Below the pieces are notes generated by a model. The model had not been told where the DNA came from. It ran no database searches and was given only the letters and a program-made list of their open reading frames with translations. Positions 51,570 through 59,750 of a stretch of DNA of 64,000 nucleotides are shown in pieces. This stretch comes from JAEUOS01 sp046160545. GTDB taxonomy: Bacteria > Pseudomonadota > Gammaproteobacteria > Burkholderiales > JAEUOS01. The translations under genes and the position numbers were made by a program. Within the stretch, counting starts at the first letter, position 1. Every line of letters starts with the position of its first letter. The stretch lies in contig JBJXGS010000322.1 in the NCBI GenBank assembly GCA_046160545.1, positions 1-64,000 on the forward strand, read 5' to 3'.

Positions 51570-52577
51570 CTAATGAGGAAGAAGCAGGTCCAGCGAGCGT
51601 TCGGCGAAGCGTGCAGCCTTGTCGCGCGAAGTCATCGACTGAAAGGTCGACTCGCTTTGTTCGATCAGTGCGCGCATTGAATCGGCATCCGGGCATTGCG
51701 CCACGCGCAGCGCCAACGCAGCCGCCAGCGGCCCGGGCGCGCCCTCCAGGTAGGTCGACAGAAAACGTCGGCAGTCCTCGAGCGGGGAAGGATCCGGCGG
51801 CGGCTTGCCAGCAAACAGGTTGCCAAATAGACCCTTCCTGCCGCCTGCATTGCGCACCAGAGCGACGGTCAGGTTGTCGCCATTGCCAGCTGCTCGCCTG
51901 CGCGCCAGTTCTATCAGGCGATCGCAGGCGGCGGTGAGGCCTCTGTAGCCAACCAGTGCAGCCAGTTCACGCGACCGAAAATAGGCCCACATTCCATCCG
52001 AAGCGAGCAACAGGGTGTCCTGGGGCGCCAGCGTTTCGATGCCATCAAAAAGCACCTGCGGTGCTTCCGGGCCGCCCAGGCTCGAATAGAGTTTGCTGCG
52101 ATCGGGGTGCGTGGCAACGTCGTCCTCGGAAATCTTGCCTTGCTCAAGAAGGATTTCGACCATCGAATGGTCGACTGTACGGCGCACGAATTTTCCGTCG
52201 CGAAACAAGTACAACCGGCTGTCGCCGCAATGCGCCCAGTCGATACGATGCTTCTGCGCCAGAGCGATCACGCAGGTCGAGCGTGGGTCGCGGTTGAAAC
52301 CCTTGCCCGCGCGAGCCACGCGCTCATGTGCCGCCTGCATCATGCCCTTGAGCCAGTCGGTCGGTGCACCGGTGCCGGGCTCGAAGGACTCGAAAACAGG
52401 CAGTACGGCGTCGACAACCGCCTGCGAGGCCAGCGCGCCGCCCATGTGCCCGCCCATGCCGTCGGCAAGTACGGCGATGACGGTATCCGGGTGGCGTGGG
52501 TGCGTCGCCAGCGCGACGCGATCCTGTTGCTCCTTGCGGTCGCCGATGTTCTCGGCGCTTGCAAACTCGTAGGCCAT
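51570..52577 (-). CDS. PP2C-family serine/threonine phosphatase with C-terminal extension
   Basis: The product (335 aa) begins with the PP2C metal site (ENIGDRKEQQDR, VLADGMGGHMGGALAS), then AHCGDSRLYLFRDG, TVDHSMVEILLEQGKI, LLASDGMW and GNGDNLTVAL, all in family order. The domain ends near residue 245. The last 90 residues (LEDCRRFLSTYLEG ... ERSLDLLLPH) are helical and not part of the fold. It probably dephosphorylates a Hanks-type kinase target; no kinase is encoded nearby. The start MAYEFASAEN was preferred over longer extensions into the divergent region. Confidence 0.9.
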   Translation of the reverse strand: MAYEFASAENIGDRKEQQDRVALATHPRHPDTVIAVLADGMGGHMGGALASQAVVDAVLPVFESFEPGTGAPTDWLKGMMQAAHERVARAGKGFNRDPRSTCVIALAQKHRIDWAHCGDSRLYLFRDGKFVRRTVDHSMVEILLEQGKISEDDVATHPDRSKLYSSLGGPEAPQVLFDGIETLAPQDTLLLASDGMWAYFRSRELAALVGYRGLTAACDRLIELARRRAAGNGDNLTVALVRNAGGRKGLFGNLFAGKPPPDPSPLEDCRRFLSTYLEGAPGPLAAALALRVAQCPDADSMRALIEQSESTFQSMTSRDKAARFAERSLDLLLPH

Positions 52578-52679
52578 CGAGGTTGTTGTTGTCGCGTGCG
52601 GCCGCGTGCGTGGGGTTGATCCTGCCGATACGCTACCATAACGCATTCCTCGTGTCTCGGCTCCTGGCGATTGCAACGC

Positions 52680-53729
52680 ATGCCGGATTTCTGGCTCCAC
52701 TCCGGCTTTCATCTCACTGAGCCGGGCGAAAACGGCGAGCGTCTCGTCACCGACGACTTGTTGCGTGCCTTCTGCGCACGACCTGAATTGGCTCCGGTCG
52801 ATGAGTCGTGCAGCAATGAAAGGGCTTTGTTCGCGTCACTCATGGAGGACCCGCGCGCAGCGGTCGGGGAGGCTCGCATCAATGAAATCGCCGATGCCGA
52901 CGCGCGCGACAACTACCGCATATTCCTGCGCTTTCGCGATCTGCTGGTACGCGCCGGCACGATCGAGCGCGCCTACTCGTCCCTGTTTGTCGCGGCCGAC
53001 GGAACGGCGCTCGATTTCGCCACGCACGGCCTGCCACCCTTGTTCGCCGAACAACTCGCCCATATCGCCGTCCGCGCGGCGATCGACCCGTGCGATGACC
53101 CATTGGTAGCGCGCGCAGCGGAGCTGTTCTTTCGCGACCAGCGTGCCAACGTCGATGAAGGCCAGGTGCTGCTTGCAGATCAGGAAACGGTTGAGTTGAG
53201 CGCTCGACCAGACGACGGCAGGTATGGCAACCTTGGCCGACTCATCACCGAAGCCCAGACGCCGCTCAAGCGCATCGAGCTCGAAGTTTTGTCCGAGGCA
53301 AACGGCGCCACTTACTGGGCGCGCGACGAACGTCACGACACCGTGCTCGCCATACATTTCGGCCAAGCGGGGCTCAAGGCACTATGTAGCGTCATCGCCG
53401 CATGGGTGCTGCGCTTCCACGGCATCGCAACCGAAATCAGGCCGATACGATCGGTCGAGCGCGCCCGGCTGCGTTGGTTCACCGGACTGGATCGGCACGC
53501 CACCCGCATACTCAATGCTCTCTATAATGGAGACTCCACCGCGAATGATGGTGATTCCGACGACGCGCAGTTGCTGGCTCTGCTGGAATTGCGGGTTCCG
53601 TCTGGAGAAGCTGGCAACCTGCGTGCCGGAGAATCTTGTTATCTCGGTATCGCTATGGATCAGGACCGCGTCGTTCGCTTCAAACCGCAGAACCTGCTTC
53701 TAAATCTTCCCTTTCGCCGCGACGCATGA
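52680..53729 (+). CDS. DUF6352 family protein
   Basis: The 349-aa protein begins MPDFWLHSGFHLTE and contains LVTDDLLRAFCARPELAPV, ARDNYRIFLRFRDLLV and LLLNLPFRRD near its end. It matches uncharacterised DUF6352 proteins that I know mainly from Burkholderiales. No catalytic motif, signal peptide or membrane segment is visible. It overlaps the DNA glycosylase gene by four bases, so the two are coupled. The 102-base region upstream is divergent to the phosphatase gene and shows TTGATC but no matching -10 at the right distance. Confidence 0.75.
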   Translation: MPDFWLHSGFHLTEPGENGERLVTDDLLRAFCARPELAPVDESCSNERALFASLMEDPRAAVGEARINEIADADARDNYRIFLRFRDLLVRAGTIERAYSSLFVAADGTALDFATHGLPPLFAEQLAHIAVRAAIDPCDDPLVARAAELFFRDQRANVDEGQVLLADQETVELSARPDDGRYGNLGRLITEAQTPLKRIELEVLSEANGATYWARDERHDTVLAIHFGQAGLKALCSVIAAWVLRFHGIATEIRPIRSVERARLRWFTGLDRHATRILNALYNGDSTANDGDSDDAQLLALLELRVPSGEAGNLRAGESCYLGIAMDQDRVVRFKPQNLLLNLPFRRDA

Positions 53730-54364
53730 GTTCATCCCCGGTAGTCAGTTCGCCGCCGTACTGGGACCAGGCCAAGCGCGAACTGATCAAGTGCGACCGG
53801 GTACTGCGCAAGCTGATCCCTCATCATCCGGATGCCTGCCTGGTGTCGCGCGGCAACCCCTTCGTCACTCTGGCACGCTCGATCGTCGGCCAGCAGATCT
53901 CGGTCCCTGCGGCACAGGCAGTATGGGATCGCTTGACGGTCGCGATCCCGGACTTTCGCCCGGCCAAGGTTGCCCGGGTCCGCGTGGAACGGATGCGGGC
54001 CTGTGGACTCTCGCTGCGCAAGGCCGAGTACATTCATGATCTCGCGGCACACTTTCGCCAGGGCGGCATGGATATCAACGACTGGCGCAGCCTGGATGAT
54101 GAAGCGGTTATTCAGGCGCTGACGCAAATCCGCGGTGTCGGCCGCTGGACAGCCGAAATGTTCCTCATTTTCAACCTGATGCGTCCGGATATCCTGCCGA
54201 TCGACGACATCGGGCTTCAGCGCGCAGTCAGCCAGCATTACTTCGGCGGCGAGCCGGTCACGCGCGCGGAACTGCGCGAGGTTGGCGGCAATTGGGCGCC
54301 ATGGCGTTCGGTCGGTGTCTGGTTCATGTGGCGCAGCCTGGATCCGATCGCCGTCGAGTACTAA
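53726..54364 (+). CDS. DNA-3-methyladenine glycosylase II (AlkA-like, HhH-GPD)
   Basis: The product (212 aa) removes alkylated purines from DNA. It has the helix-hairpin-helix IRGVGRWTAEMFLIF (135-150) and the catalytic Asp in LPIDDIGLQRAV. FVTLARSIVGQQISVPAA is the typical N-terminal part of the AlkA family. The E. coli AlkA N-terminal domain (about 80 residues) is absent, as in the shorter AlkA2-type enzymes. It lies 22 bases before accA. Confidence 0.92.
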   Translation: MSSSPVVSSPPYWDQAKRELIKCDRVLRKLIPHHPDACLVSRGNPFVTLARSIVGQQISVPAAQAVWDRLTVAIPDFRPAKVARVRVERMRACGLSLRKAEYIHDLAAHFRQGGMDINDWRSLDDEAVIQALTQIRGVGRWTAEMFLIFNLMRPDILPIDDIGLQRAVSQHYFGGEPVTRAELREVGGNWAPWRSVGVWFMWRSLDPIAVEY

Positions 54365-54386
54365 GAGCGGGGGAGGGGAGGGATTC

Positions 54387-55355
54387 ATGAGCAAGCCGGT
54401 GTTTCTCGAATTCGAGCAACCGCTCGCCGATCTCGAGGCTCAGATCGAGGAGTTGCGCTTCGCGCAAGGCGATTCTGCCGTGGCGATTTCCAAAGAGGTC
54501 GACAAGCTGGTGCGCAAAAGCCAGACCTTGACCCGCGAGATCTATGCCAAGCTCACCCCCTGGCAGGTGTCGCAAGTCGCGCGCCACCCGCAGCGCCCGT
54601 ACACCCTTGATTACATCAACTCGATCTTCACCGACTTCGAGGAGTTGCACGGCGACCGCGCCTTCGCCGACGACGCGGCCATTGTGGGAGGCCTGGCGCG
54701 ATTTGCCGGCCGCGCGTGCGTGGTTCTAGGACACCAGAAGGGCCGCGACACGCGCGAGCGGGCGCGGCGCAACTTCGGCATGCCGCGACCTGAGGGGTAT
54801 CGCAAGGCCCTGCGCCTGATGCGCCTGGCTGAGCGCTTCGAGTTGCCGCTGTTCTGTTTTGTGGATACGCCGGGTGCCTATCCCGGAGTCGGTGCCGAGG
54901 AACGCGGCCAATCGGAGGCGATCGGGCGCAATCTGTCGACCTTGGCCGAACTGCGTGTGCCAGTGATCGTGACCGTGATCGGCGAAGGGGGTTCGGGCGG
55001 CGCCCTGGCGATCGCCGTCGGTGATGTCGTGATGATGCTGCAATACGCAACCTATTCCGTGATTTCCCCGGAAGGCTGCGCCTCGATCCTGTGGAAGAGC
55101 GCCGAACGCGCCGCCGACGCCGCAGAGACCCTGGGTATCACGGCCCAGCGCCTTAAGTCTCTCGGGTTGATCGACCGAATCATCACCGAGCCCCCGGGAG
55201 GCGCGCACCGCGATCCGCGCGCCATGGCCGACGCTGTCAAGAAAGCGATCGCCGATGCGCTGCGAGAGGTCTCCGGCGTCGCCATTGAAGAGTTGCTTGC
55301 GCGGCGTTACGAGCGCCTGATGCAGCATGGCCGCTTCGAGGAAACTCCCGCCTGA
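54387..55355 (+). CDS. accA: Acetyl-CoA carboxylase, carboxyltransferase subunit alpha
   Basis: This 322-aa subunit works with AccD to make malonyl-CoA for the fatty-acid pathway. FLEFEQPLADLEAQIEELR starts it, then HPQRPYTLDYINSIFTDFEELHGDRAF, FGMPRPEGYRKALRLM, FVDTPGAYPGVGAEERGQSEAI and GEGGSGGALAIAVGD. A purine-rich GGGGAGGG site is just upstream. Its 3' end overlaps tilS by 29 bases. Confidence 0.97.
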   Translation: MSKPVFLEFEQPLADLEAQIEELRFAQGDSAVAISKEVDKLVRKSQTLTREIYAKLTPWQVSQVARHPQRPYTLDYINSIFTDFEELHGDRAFADDAAIVGGLARFAGRACVVLGHQKGRDTRERARRNFGMPRPEGYRKALRLMRLAERFELPLFCFVDTPGAYPGVGAEERGQSEAIGRNLSTLAELRVPVIVTVIGEGGSGGALAIAVGDVVMMLQYATYSVISPEGCASILWKSAERAADAAETLGITAQRLKSLGLIDRIITEPPGGAHRDPRAMADAVKKAIADALREVSGVAIEELLARRYERLMQHGRFEETPA

Positions 55356-56361
55356 AAAATGGGCGACCATCCGCGCCGCTCTCAAGGCAGGGCTCGCGGA
55401 CCTTTGCACGCGGTCAGGCCGCAATCTGGACATTGCAGTCGGATATTCGGGCGGGCTGGATTCGACCGTGCTGCTGGACGCCCTGGCGCGGCTTGCCCCG
55501 CGCGCCGAGTGGCAACTGCGCGCGGTCCACGTAAACCACGGCCTCTCCCCACACGCTTGCGACTGGCAGGCACACTGCGCGAACGCATGCGCCAAACGCG
55601 GGATTCCCTTCTTCAACAGCACGATAACGGTCAGTCGCGCCCCGCGCACCAGCCTTGAGGAAGAGGCGCGACGCGAGCGCTATCGCGTCCTCAACGGCAG
55701 CGGGGCCGATGTCGTGGCACTTGCCCATCACGCCAATGACCAGGCCGAGACCATCCTGCTGCAACTTCTACGCGGTGCCGGCCCGCACGGAATATCGGCA
55801 ATGCCGCGCCTGCGGGTCGAAGCAGGTAAGCCATGGACCTGGCGCCCGCTGCTGGAACTACCGCGCACCGTGCTTGAAACCTATGCGCACAGCGCGGGGC
55901 TCGCCTGGATCGAGGACCAGAGCAATGCAGACCTGGATTTGCGGCGCAATTTCGTGAGGCACCGCGTGCTGCCGCTTCTTGCACAGGCATTTCCGGCACC
56001 GGTGCAAACCCTGGCTCGGGCAGCAAACTTGCAGGCCGAGGCAGCCGAGTTGATTTCCAGTATGGCACGCGACGACCTGGAAGCCGTGCGCCGCGAAAAC
56101 GCGCTGGATTGCGATGCGCTGGCTAGGTACTCCCGGGTTCGCCAGTCCAACCTGCTGCGCGAATGGATCGCCCAGGCCGGCCTGCGTGCCCCCTCCGCCG
56201 CGCGCTTGAACGCCCTTCAAGTCAGCCTCGCCGGACGCGCCGGCAAATTGCGCTGGGAGCACGCCGGCTGGCTGGTGCTCGCGCGACGCAAACGCTTGTT
56301 TCTGGTTAGTGCGGATGATCTCCAGGGCATAGAACGCGTGTCTGGAAAGGTGGGCCTCTGA
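55327..56361 (+). CDS. tilS: tRNA(Ile)-lysidine synthase
   Basis: The 344-aa enzyme adds lysine to C34 of the CAU-anticodon tRNA(Ile). The PP-loop AVGYSGGLDSTVLLD (41-46), VHVNHGLSPHACDWQAHC, LALAHHANDQAETILLQLLRG and FVRHRVLPLL are typical. The usual C-terminal domain is reduced compared with the 432-aa E. coli protein. The start lies inside accA. The stop is followed at once by the ndk promoter. Confidence 0.93.
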   Translation: MAASRKLPPEKWATIRAALKAGLADLCTRSGRNLDIAVGYSGGLDSTVLLDALARLAPRAEWQLRAVHVNHGLSPHACDWQAHCANACAKRGIPFFNSTITVSRAPRTSLEEEARRERYRVLNGSGADVVALAHHANDQAETILLQLLRGAGPHGISAMPRLRVEAGKPWTWRPLLELPRTVLETYAHSAGLAWIEDQSNADLDLRRNFVRHRVLPLLAQAFPAPVQTLARAANLQAEAAELISSMARDDLEAVRRENALDCDALARYSRVRQSNLLREWIAQAGLRAPSAARLNALQVSLAGRAGKLRWEHAGWLVLARRKRLFLVSADDLQGIERVSGKVGL

Positions 56362-56367
56362 TATAAT
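56362..56367 (+). promoter_or_regulatory. Perfect TATAAT -10 for ndk
   Basis: TATAAT begins one base after the tilS stop. The -35 region 17-18 bases upstream, in the tilS end, is poor (TGTCTG). A transcript starting near 56374 would have a leader with a short hairpin, ATCGCC-GTTT-GGCGAT, before the ndk start. Confidence 0.6.
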
Positions 56368-56429
56368 TTCGGGCTGTCCCGATCGCCGTTTGGCGATTCC
56401 AATTCCTTCATTCTTTGGAGTTTTTTCTC

Positions 56430-56855
56430 ATGGCTCGCGAGCGCACCCTTTCGATCATCAAGCCCGATGCAGTGGCCAAAAACGTGATCGGCAAGATCTA
56501 CCAGCGCTTCGAGGACGCCGGTCTTGCCGTTATCGCTGCGCGCTTGATGCATTTGTCCCGCAGCCAGGCCGAGGGCTTCTACGCGGTGCATCGCGAGCGG
56601 CCATTTTTCAAGGACCTGGTTGAATTCATGATCTCCGGACCGGTCATGGTGCAGGTGCTGGAGGGCGAAAATGCCATCGCACGCAATCGCGACTTGATGG
56701 GTGCGACTGATCCGCGCAAAGCCGCCGCCGGCACGATCCGCGCCGATTTTGCCGATTCAATCGACGCCAATGCCGTGCACGGCTCCGATGGTCCGGATAC
56801 CGCTCGCGACGAGATCGCCTACTTTTTCGCGTCCCTGAACGTCCACTCGCGCTAG
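56430..56855 (+). CDS. ndk: Nucleoside diphosphate kinase
   Basis: The 141-aa enzyme equalises nucleoside triphosphates. The phospho-His117 is in IDANAVHGSDGPDTA, and ERTLSIIKPDAVAKNVIGKI and GPVMVQVLEGENAI are standard. TGGAG stands upstream of the MARERTLS start. A longer frame beginning five codons earlier is unlikely. rlmN follows after 15 bases. Confidence 0.98.
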   Translation: MARERTLSIIKPDAVAKNVIGKIYQRFEDAGLAVIAARLMHLSRSQAEGFYAVHRERPFFKDLVEFMISGPVMVQVLEGENAIARNRDLMGATDPRKAAAGTIRADFADSIDANAVHGSDGPDTARDEIAYFFASLNVHSR

Positions 56856-56870
56856 GCTCGTGCCGGACCG

Positions 56871-57992
56871 ATGCCGACCAATCTCCTCGATCTAGACGGC
56901 CCGTCGCTGCGCGCCTGGTTTGCGGAGCGCGGGCACAAGGCGTTTCGCGCACGCCAGGTCTGCAAATGGATGCATCAGCGCCTGGTCGATGACTTCGAAC
57001 AGATGACTGATCTGGCCCGCGAATTGCGCGAGCAACTCGCCGCCCAGGCATCGATCGTGGAGCCGCAGGTGATCAGCGACAAGACGGCAGCCGATGGGAC
57101 GCGCAAGTGGCTCTTCGCAGCCGGGACCGGCAACGCGGTCGAGGCCGTGTTCATCCCCGAAGAACAGCGCGGGACACTGTGCGTTTCCACGCAAGCCGGG
57201 TGCGCCGTGGACTGCGCTTTCTGTTCGACCGGGAAGCAGGGTTTCGCTCGCAATTTGACAGTCGCCGAAATCGTCGGCCAGCTGCGACATGCCAATCGTG
57301 CCTTGCGCTCTCCGGCCAGTGAACGGCCGGTTACAAACGTGGTGCTGATGGGCATGGGGGAGCCTTTGCTCAACTTTGACAACACGATCGCAGCCTTGCG
57401 CGTAATGCTGGACGATGATGCCTACGGTCTGTCTCGACGTCGAGTGACGCTTTCGACGTCGGGCGTGGTTCCGATGATGGACAGACTGGCGCAAGCCTGT
57501 CCGGTAGCCCTCGCAGTATCGCTGCACGCTCCCAATGACCGCCTGCGCGACGAGCTGGTGCCGCTCAACCGCAAGTTTCCACTGGCTGAACTCATGGCGG
57601 CCTGTCAGCGCTACCTGCCATACGCACCACGAGATTTCGTGACATTCGAATATGTAATGCTCGATGGTGTCAACGATAGTGATGCCCAGGCGCGGGAGCT
57701 GCTTGCACTGACACGCGACGTCCCTTGCAAGTTCAACCTGATCCCGTTCAATCCGTTCTCGGTATCGAATACCCGCATCGCGCTGCGGCGCTCCCCCGCG
57801 GCTCGCATACGGCAGTTCGCCCAAGTTCTGGCGGCATCTGGCAAGGTAGTGACCACGCGCAAGACCCGCGGCGACGATATCGACGCGGCCTGCGGGCAGT
57901 TGGCCGGCTCGGTCGCGGACCGCACCGCCCGTGTGGTCCGACTGGAGCGACGTGATTCCGGTTTGCCTTCCGGCCACGCTGCCTTGGCCTGA
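56871..57992 (+). CDS. rlmN: Dual-specificity 23S rRNA/tRNA adenine C2-methyltransferase RlmN
   Basis: This 373-aa radical-SAM enzyme methylates A2503 of 23S rRNA and A37 of tRNAs. The cluster cysteines are Cys111, Cys115 and Cys118 in QAGCAVDCAFCSTGKQG. VVLMGMGEPLLNFDNT, SLHAPNDRLRDELVPLNRKFPL and the C-terminal TRKTRGDDIDAACGQL, with the methyl-carrying Cys, are present. It belongs to the ndk-rlmN-pilF-rodZ-ispG-hisS cluster conserved in proteobacteria. Confidence 0.98.
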   Translation: MPTNLLDLDGPSLRAWFAERGHKAFRARQVCKWMHQRLVDDFEQMTDLARELREQLAAQASIVEPQVISDKTAADGTRKWLFAAGTGNAVEAVFIPEEQRGTLCVSTQAGCAVDCAFCSTGKQGFARNLTVAEIVGQLRHANRALRSPASERPVTNVVLMGMGEPLLNFDNTIAALRVMLDDDAYGLSRRRVTLSTSGVVPMMDRLAQACPVALAVSLHAPNDRLRDELVPLNRKFPLAELMAACQRYLPYAPRDFVTFEYVMLDGVNDSDAQARELLALTRDVPCKFNLIPFNPFSVSNTRIALRRSPAARIRQFAQVLAASGKVVTTRKTRGDDIDAACGQLAGSVADRTARVVRLERRDSGLPSGHAALA

Positions 57993-58015
57993 ATTAACTC
58001 CACGACGAGGCGATC

Positions 58016-58858
58016 ATGACGCAGATTCGGTCCTTGGCAGCCGGCGTGCTGGTGTTTTGCGCCGCATTGCTCGGCGGGTGCGCCGCAGGCAGCGGTTCGA
58101 GCGAGGGCATGATGCCAGGCGGCGCTCCGCCGCAACGCACCCAGACCCAGGAGGGATCACAGCGAAGCGCGCAGGCTGGCGGCATCGACAAGCCGGAAGT
58201 CGCGCGGATTCGCACCGAACTGGCCTTCAACTACTTCCAGAACGGCCAGTTGGCAATCGCTCTTGAAGAGGTGCGCGCAGCAATCGCAGCCGACCCGAAC
58301 AATGCATCCGCGTTCAATATCCTCGGGCTCATCAACATGGACCTGGGGGACAACCCGCGCGCCGAAGAGGCATTTCGCCGCTCGCTGCAAATCGCACCCA
58401 ATGACTCGGACCTGCTCAACAACTACGGCTGGTTCCTGTGTCAGACCAAGCGTGAACGCGAGTCGATTGACCGCTTTCTGGCCGCGCTCAAAAATCCTCT
58501 GTATCCAAGCCCCGACAAGGCCTATCTGAACGCTGGCATCTGCTCGCAACGACTCGGCAACGATGGTGCTGCTGAAGACTACTATCGCAAGGCCTTCTCG
58601 TTGAACCCCGGCAACCCATCGGTGTTGATGCGCATGTCGGACCTCTATTTCCGCCGCGGCTTGCTGGACGAAGCCCGCTTTTACGTCGACCGATTCAATC
58701 GCGCCTTCGAGGCAACCGCAGAATCACTGTGGCTGGCGCTGCGCATCGAGCGGCGCGCCGGTGATCGCGCTGCGGAGTCCAGTTTTGCAGCACAACTGCG
58801 TCGGCGCTACCCGAGCTCGCAGGAGTATCTGCTCATGCAACAGGGCAAGTTCGAGTGA
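58016..58858 (+). CDS. pilF: Type IV pilus biogenesis/stability lipoprotein PilF (PilW)
   Basis: The 280-aa protein has a lipoprotein signal ending LLGGC (Cys22) and a Ser/Gly/Gln-rich linker. TPR repeats cover about residues 60-200 (RIRTELAFNYFQNGQLAIALEEVRAAIAADPNN, SAFNILGLINMDLGDNPRAEEAFRRSLQIAPND, LLNNYGWFLCQTKRERES). It should help the secretin of the type IV pilus assemble in the outer membrane. No other pilus gene is in view. Confidence 0.94.
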   Translation: MTQIRSLAAGVLVFCAALLGGCAAGSGSSEGMMPGGAPPQRTQTQEGSQRSAQAGGIDKPEVARIRTELAFNYFQNGQLAIALEEVRAAIAADPNNASAFNILGLINMDLGDNPRAEEAFRRSLQIAPNDSDLLNNYGWFLCQTKRERESIDRFLAALKNPLYPSPDKAYLNAGICSQRLGNDGAAEDYYRKAFSLNPGNPSVLMRMSDLYFRRGLLDEARFYVDRFNRAFEATAESLWLALRIERRAGDRAAESSFAAQLRRRYPSSQEYLLMQQGKFE

Positions 58859-59748
58859 GCGAAACCGCCGTCGAGGCCGTCCAGGAGGTCGCGCCGCCAA
58901 GCGCGATGCCTTCGGTGGGCGCAACGCTCAAGGCTGAGCGTGAGCGTCAGGGCTTGGGTATTGCCGATGTTGCGCAGCGCCTCAAGTACGCACCTCGGCA
59001 AATCGTCGCCGTGGAATCCGACGACTATGCTGTGCTGCCGGGCCTGACTTTTGTGCGCGGCTTCGTGCGCAGCTACGCACGCGTTCTCGGGCTGCCTGCC
59101 GACCCGCTGATCGCGCAACTGGAATCGAGTGCCGACAGCGATCGCGGGCCGACCACCGTGCAGTTGCAGACAGTAATGCCAACCCGCGCGACCTTTTCGA
59201 CAGCGGGCACCGCGCCGGCCCGAGCCGCACCGTGGCTCTTGGCCACTCTCGCCGTGGTGTTGGGACTGGGCGGCTATTCGTTGCTGCGCTGGAACGCACC
59301 GGCGCTGGTCATGGCACCTTCGGTACCGGCGCAACGAGCAGCAGGCACCCCCAACGCAGCTTCGACTTCTGCGGCTCAGGAGACAGTCGTCATGGCACCC
59401 GGGGCGCTGCAGTCCCCGGCTGCAACGCCTGAGCCCGCAGCGGCGAACGAAAGCGCGGCGCCCCGCAGTGCTGAATCCGTCGCGACGCCGGCGCCCGGCA
59501 CAATCCCCGGCGCGATCCAGTTGCGCTTGGTATACAGCGGAGAATCCTGGACCGAGATTCGCGACGCCGATGGCCGCGTGCTCCTCTCGCGCAGCAATGC
59601 CGCAGGCAGCGAGCAGACTGCCGAGGGCCGCCCGCCATTCGATGTCGTAGTCGGCAACGCACGTGACGTGCGCCTCTTTTATCGCGGCGCGGAAGTCGAC
59701 CTCAAGCCCTACATCAAGGTCTCGGTCGCTCGGCTGACCCTGAACTAG
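58855..59748 (+). CDS. rodZ: RodZ cytoskeletal protein (HTH and DUF4115)
   Basis: The product (297 aa) starts with GTG overlapping the pilF stop. An N-terminal helix-turn-helix of the RodZ type (LKAERERQGLGIADVAQRLKYAPRQIVAVES, FVRGFVRSYARVLGL) is followed by a membrane segment (about 122-140), an Ala/Pro-rich linker and a DUF4115 domain (SGESWTEIRDADGRVLLSRSN, VVVGNARDVRLFYRG). It links MreB to the cell wall and sets rod shape. Confidence 0.94.
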   Translation: MSETAVEAVQEVAPPSAMPSVGATLKAERERQGLGIADVAQRLKYAPRQIVAVESDDYAVLPGLTFVRGFVRSYARVLGLPADPLIAQLESSADSDRGPTTVQLQTVMPTRATFSTAGTAPARAAPWLLATLAVVLGLGGYSLLRWNAPALVMAPSVPAQRAAGTPNAASTSAAQETVVMAPGALQSPAATPEPAAANESAAPRSAESVATPAPGTIPGAIQLRLVYSGESWTEIRDADGRVLLSRSNAAGSEQTAEGRPPFDVVVGNARDVRLFYRGAEVDLKPYIKVSVARLTLN

Positions 59749-59750
59749 AC

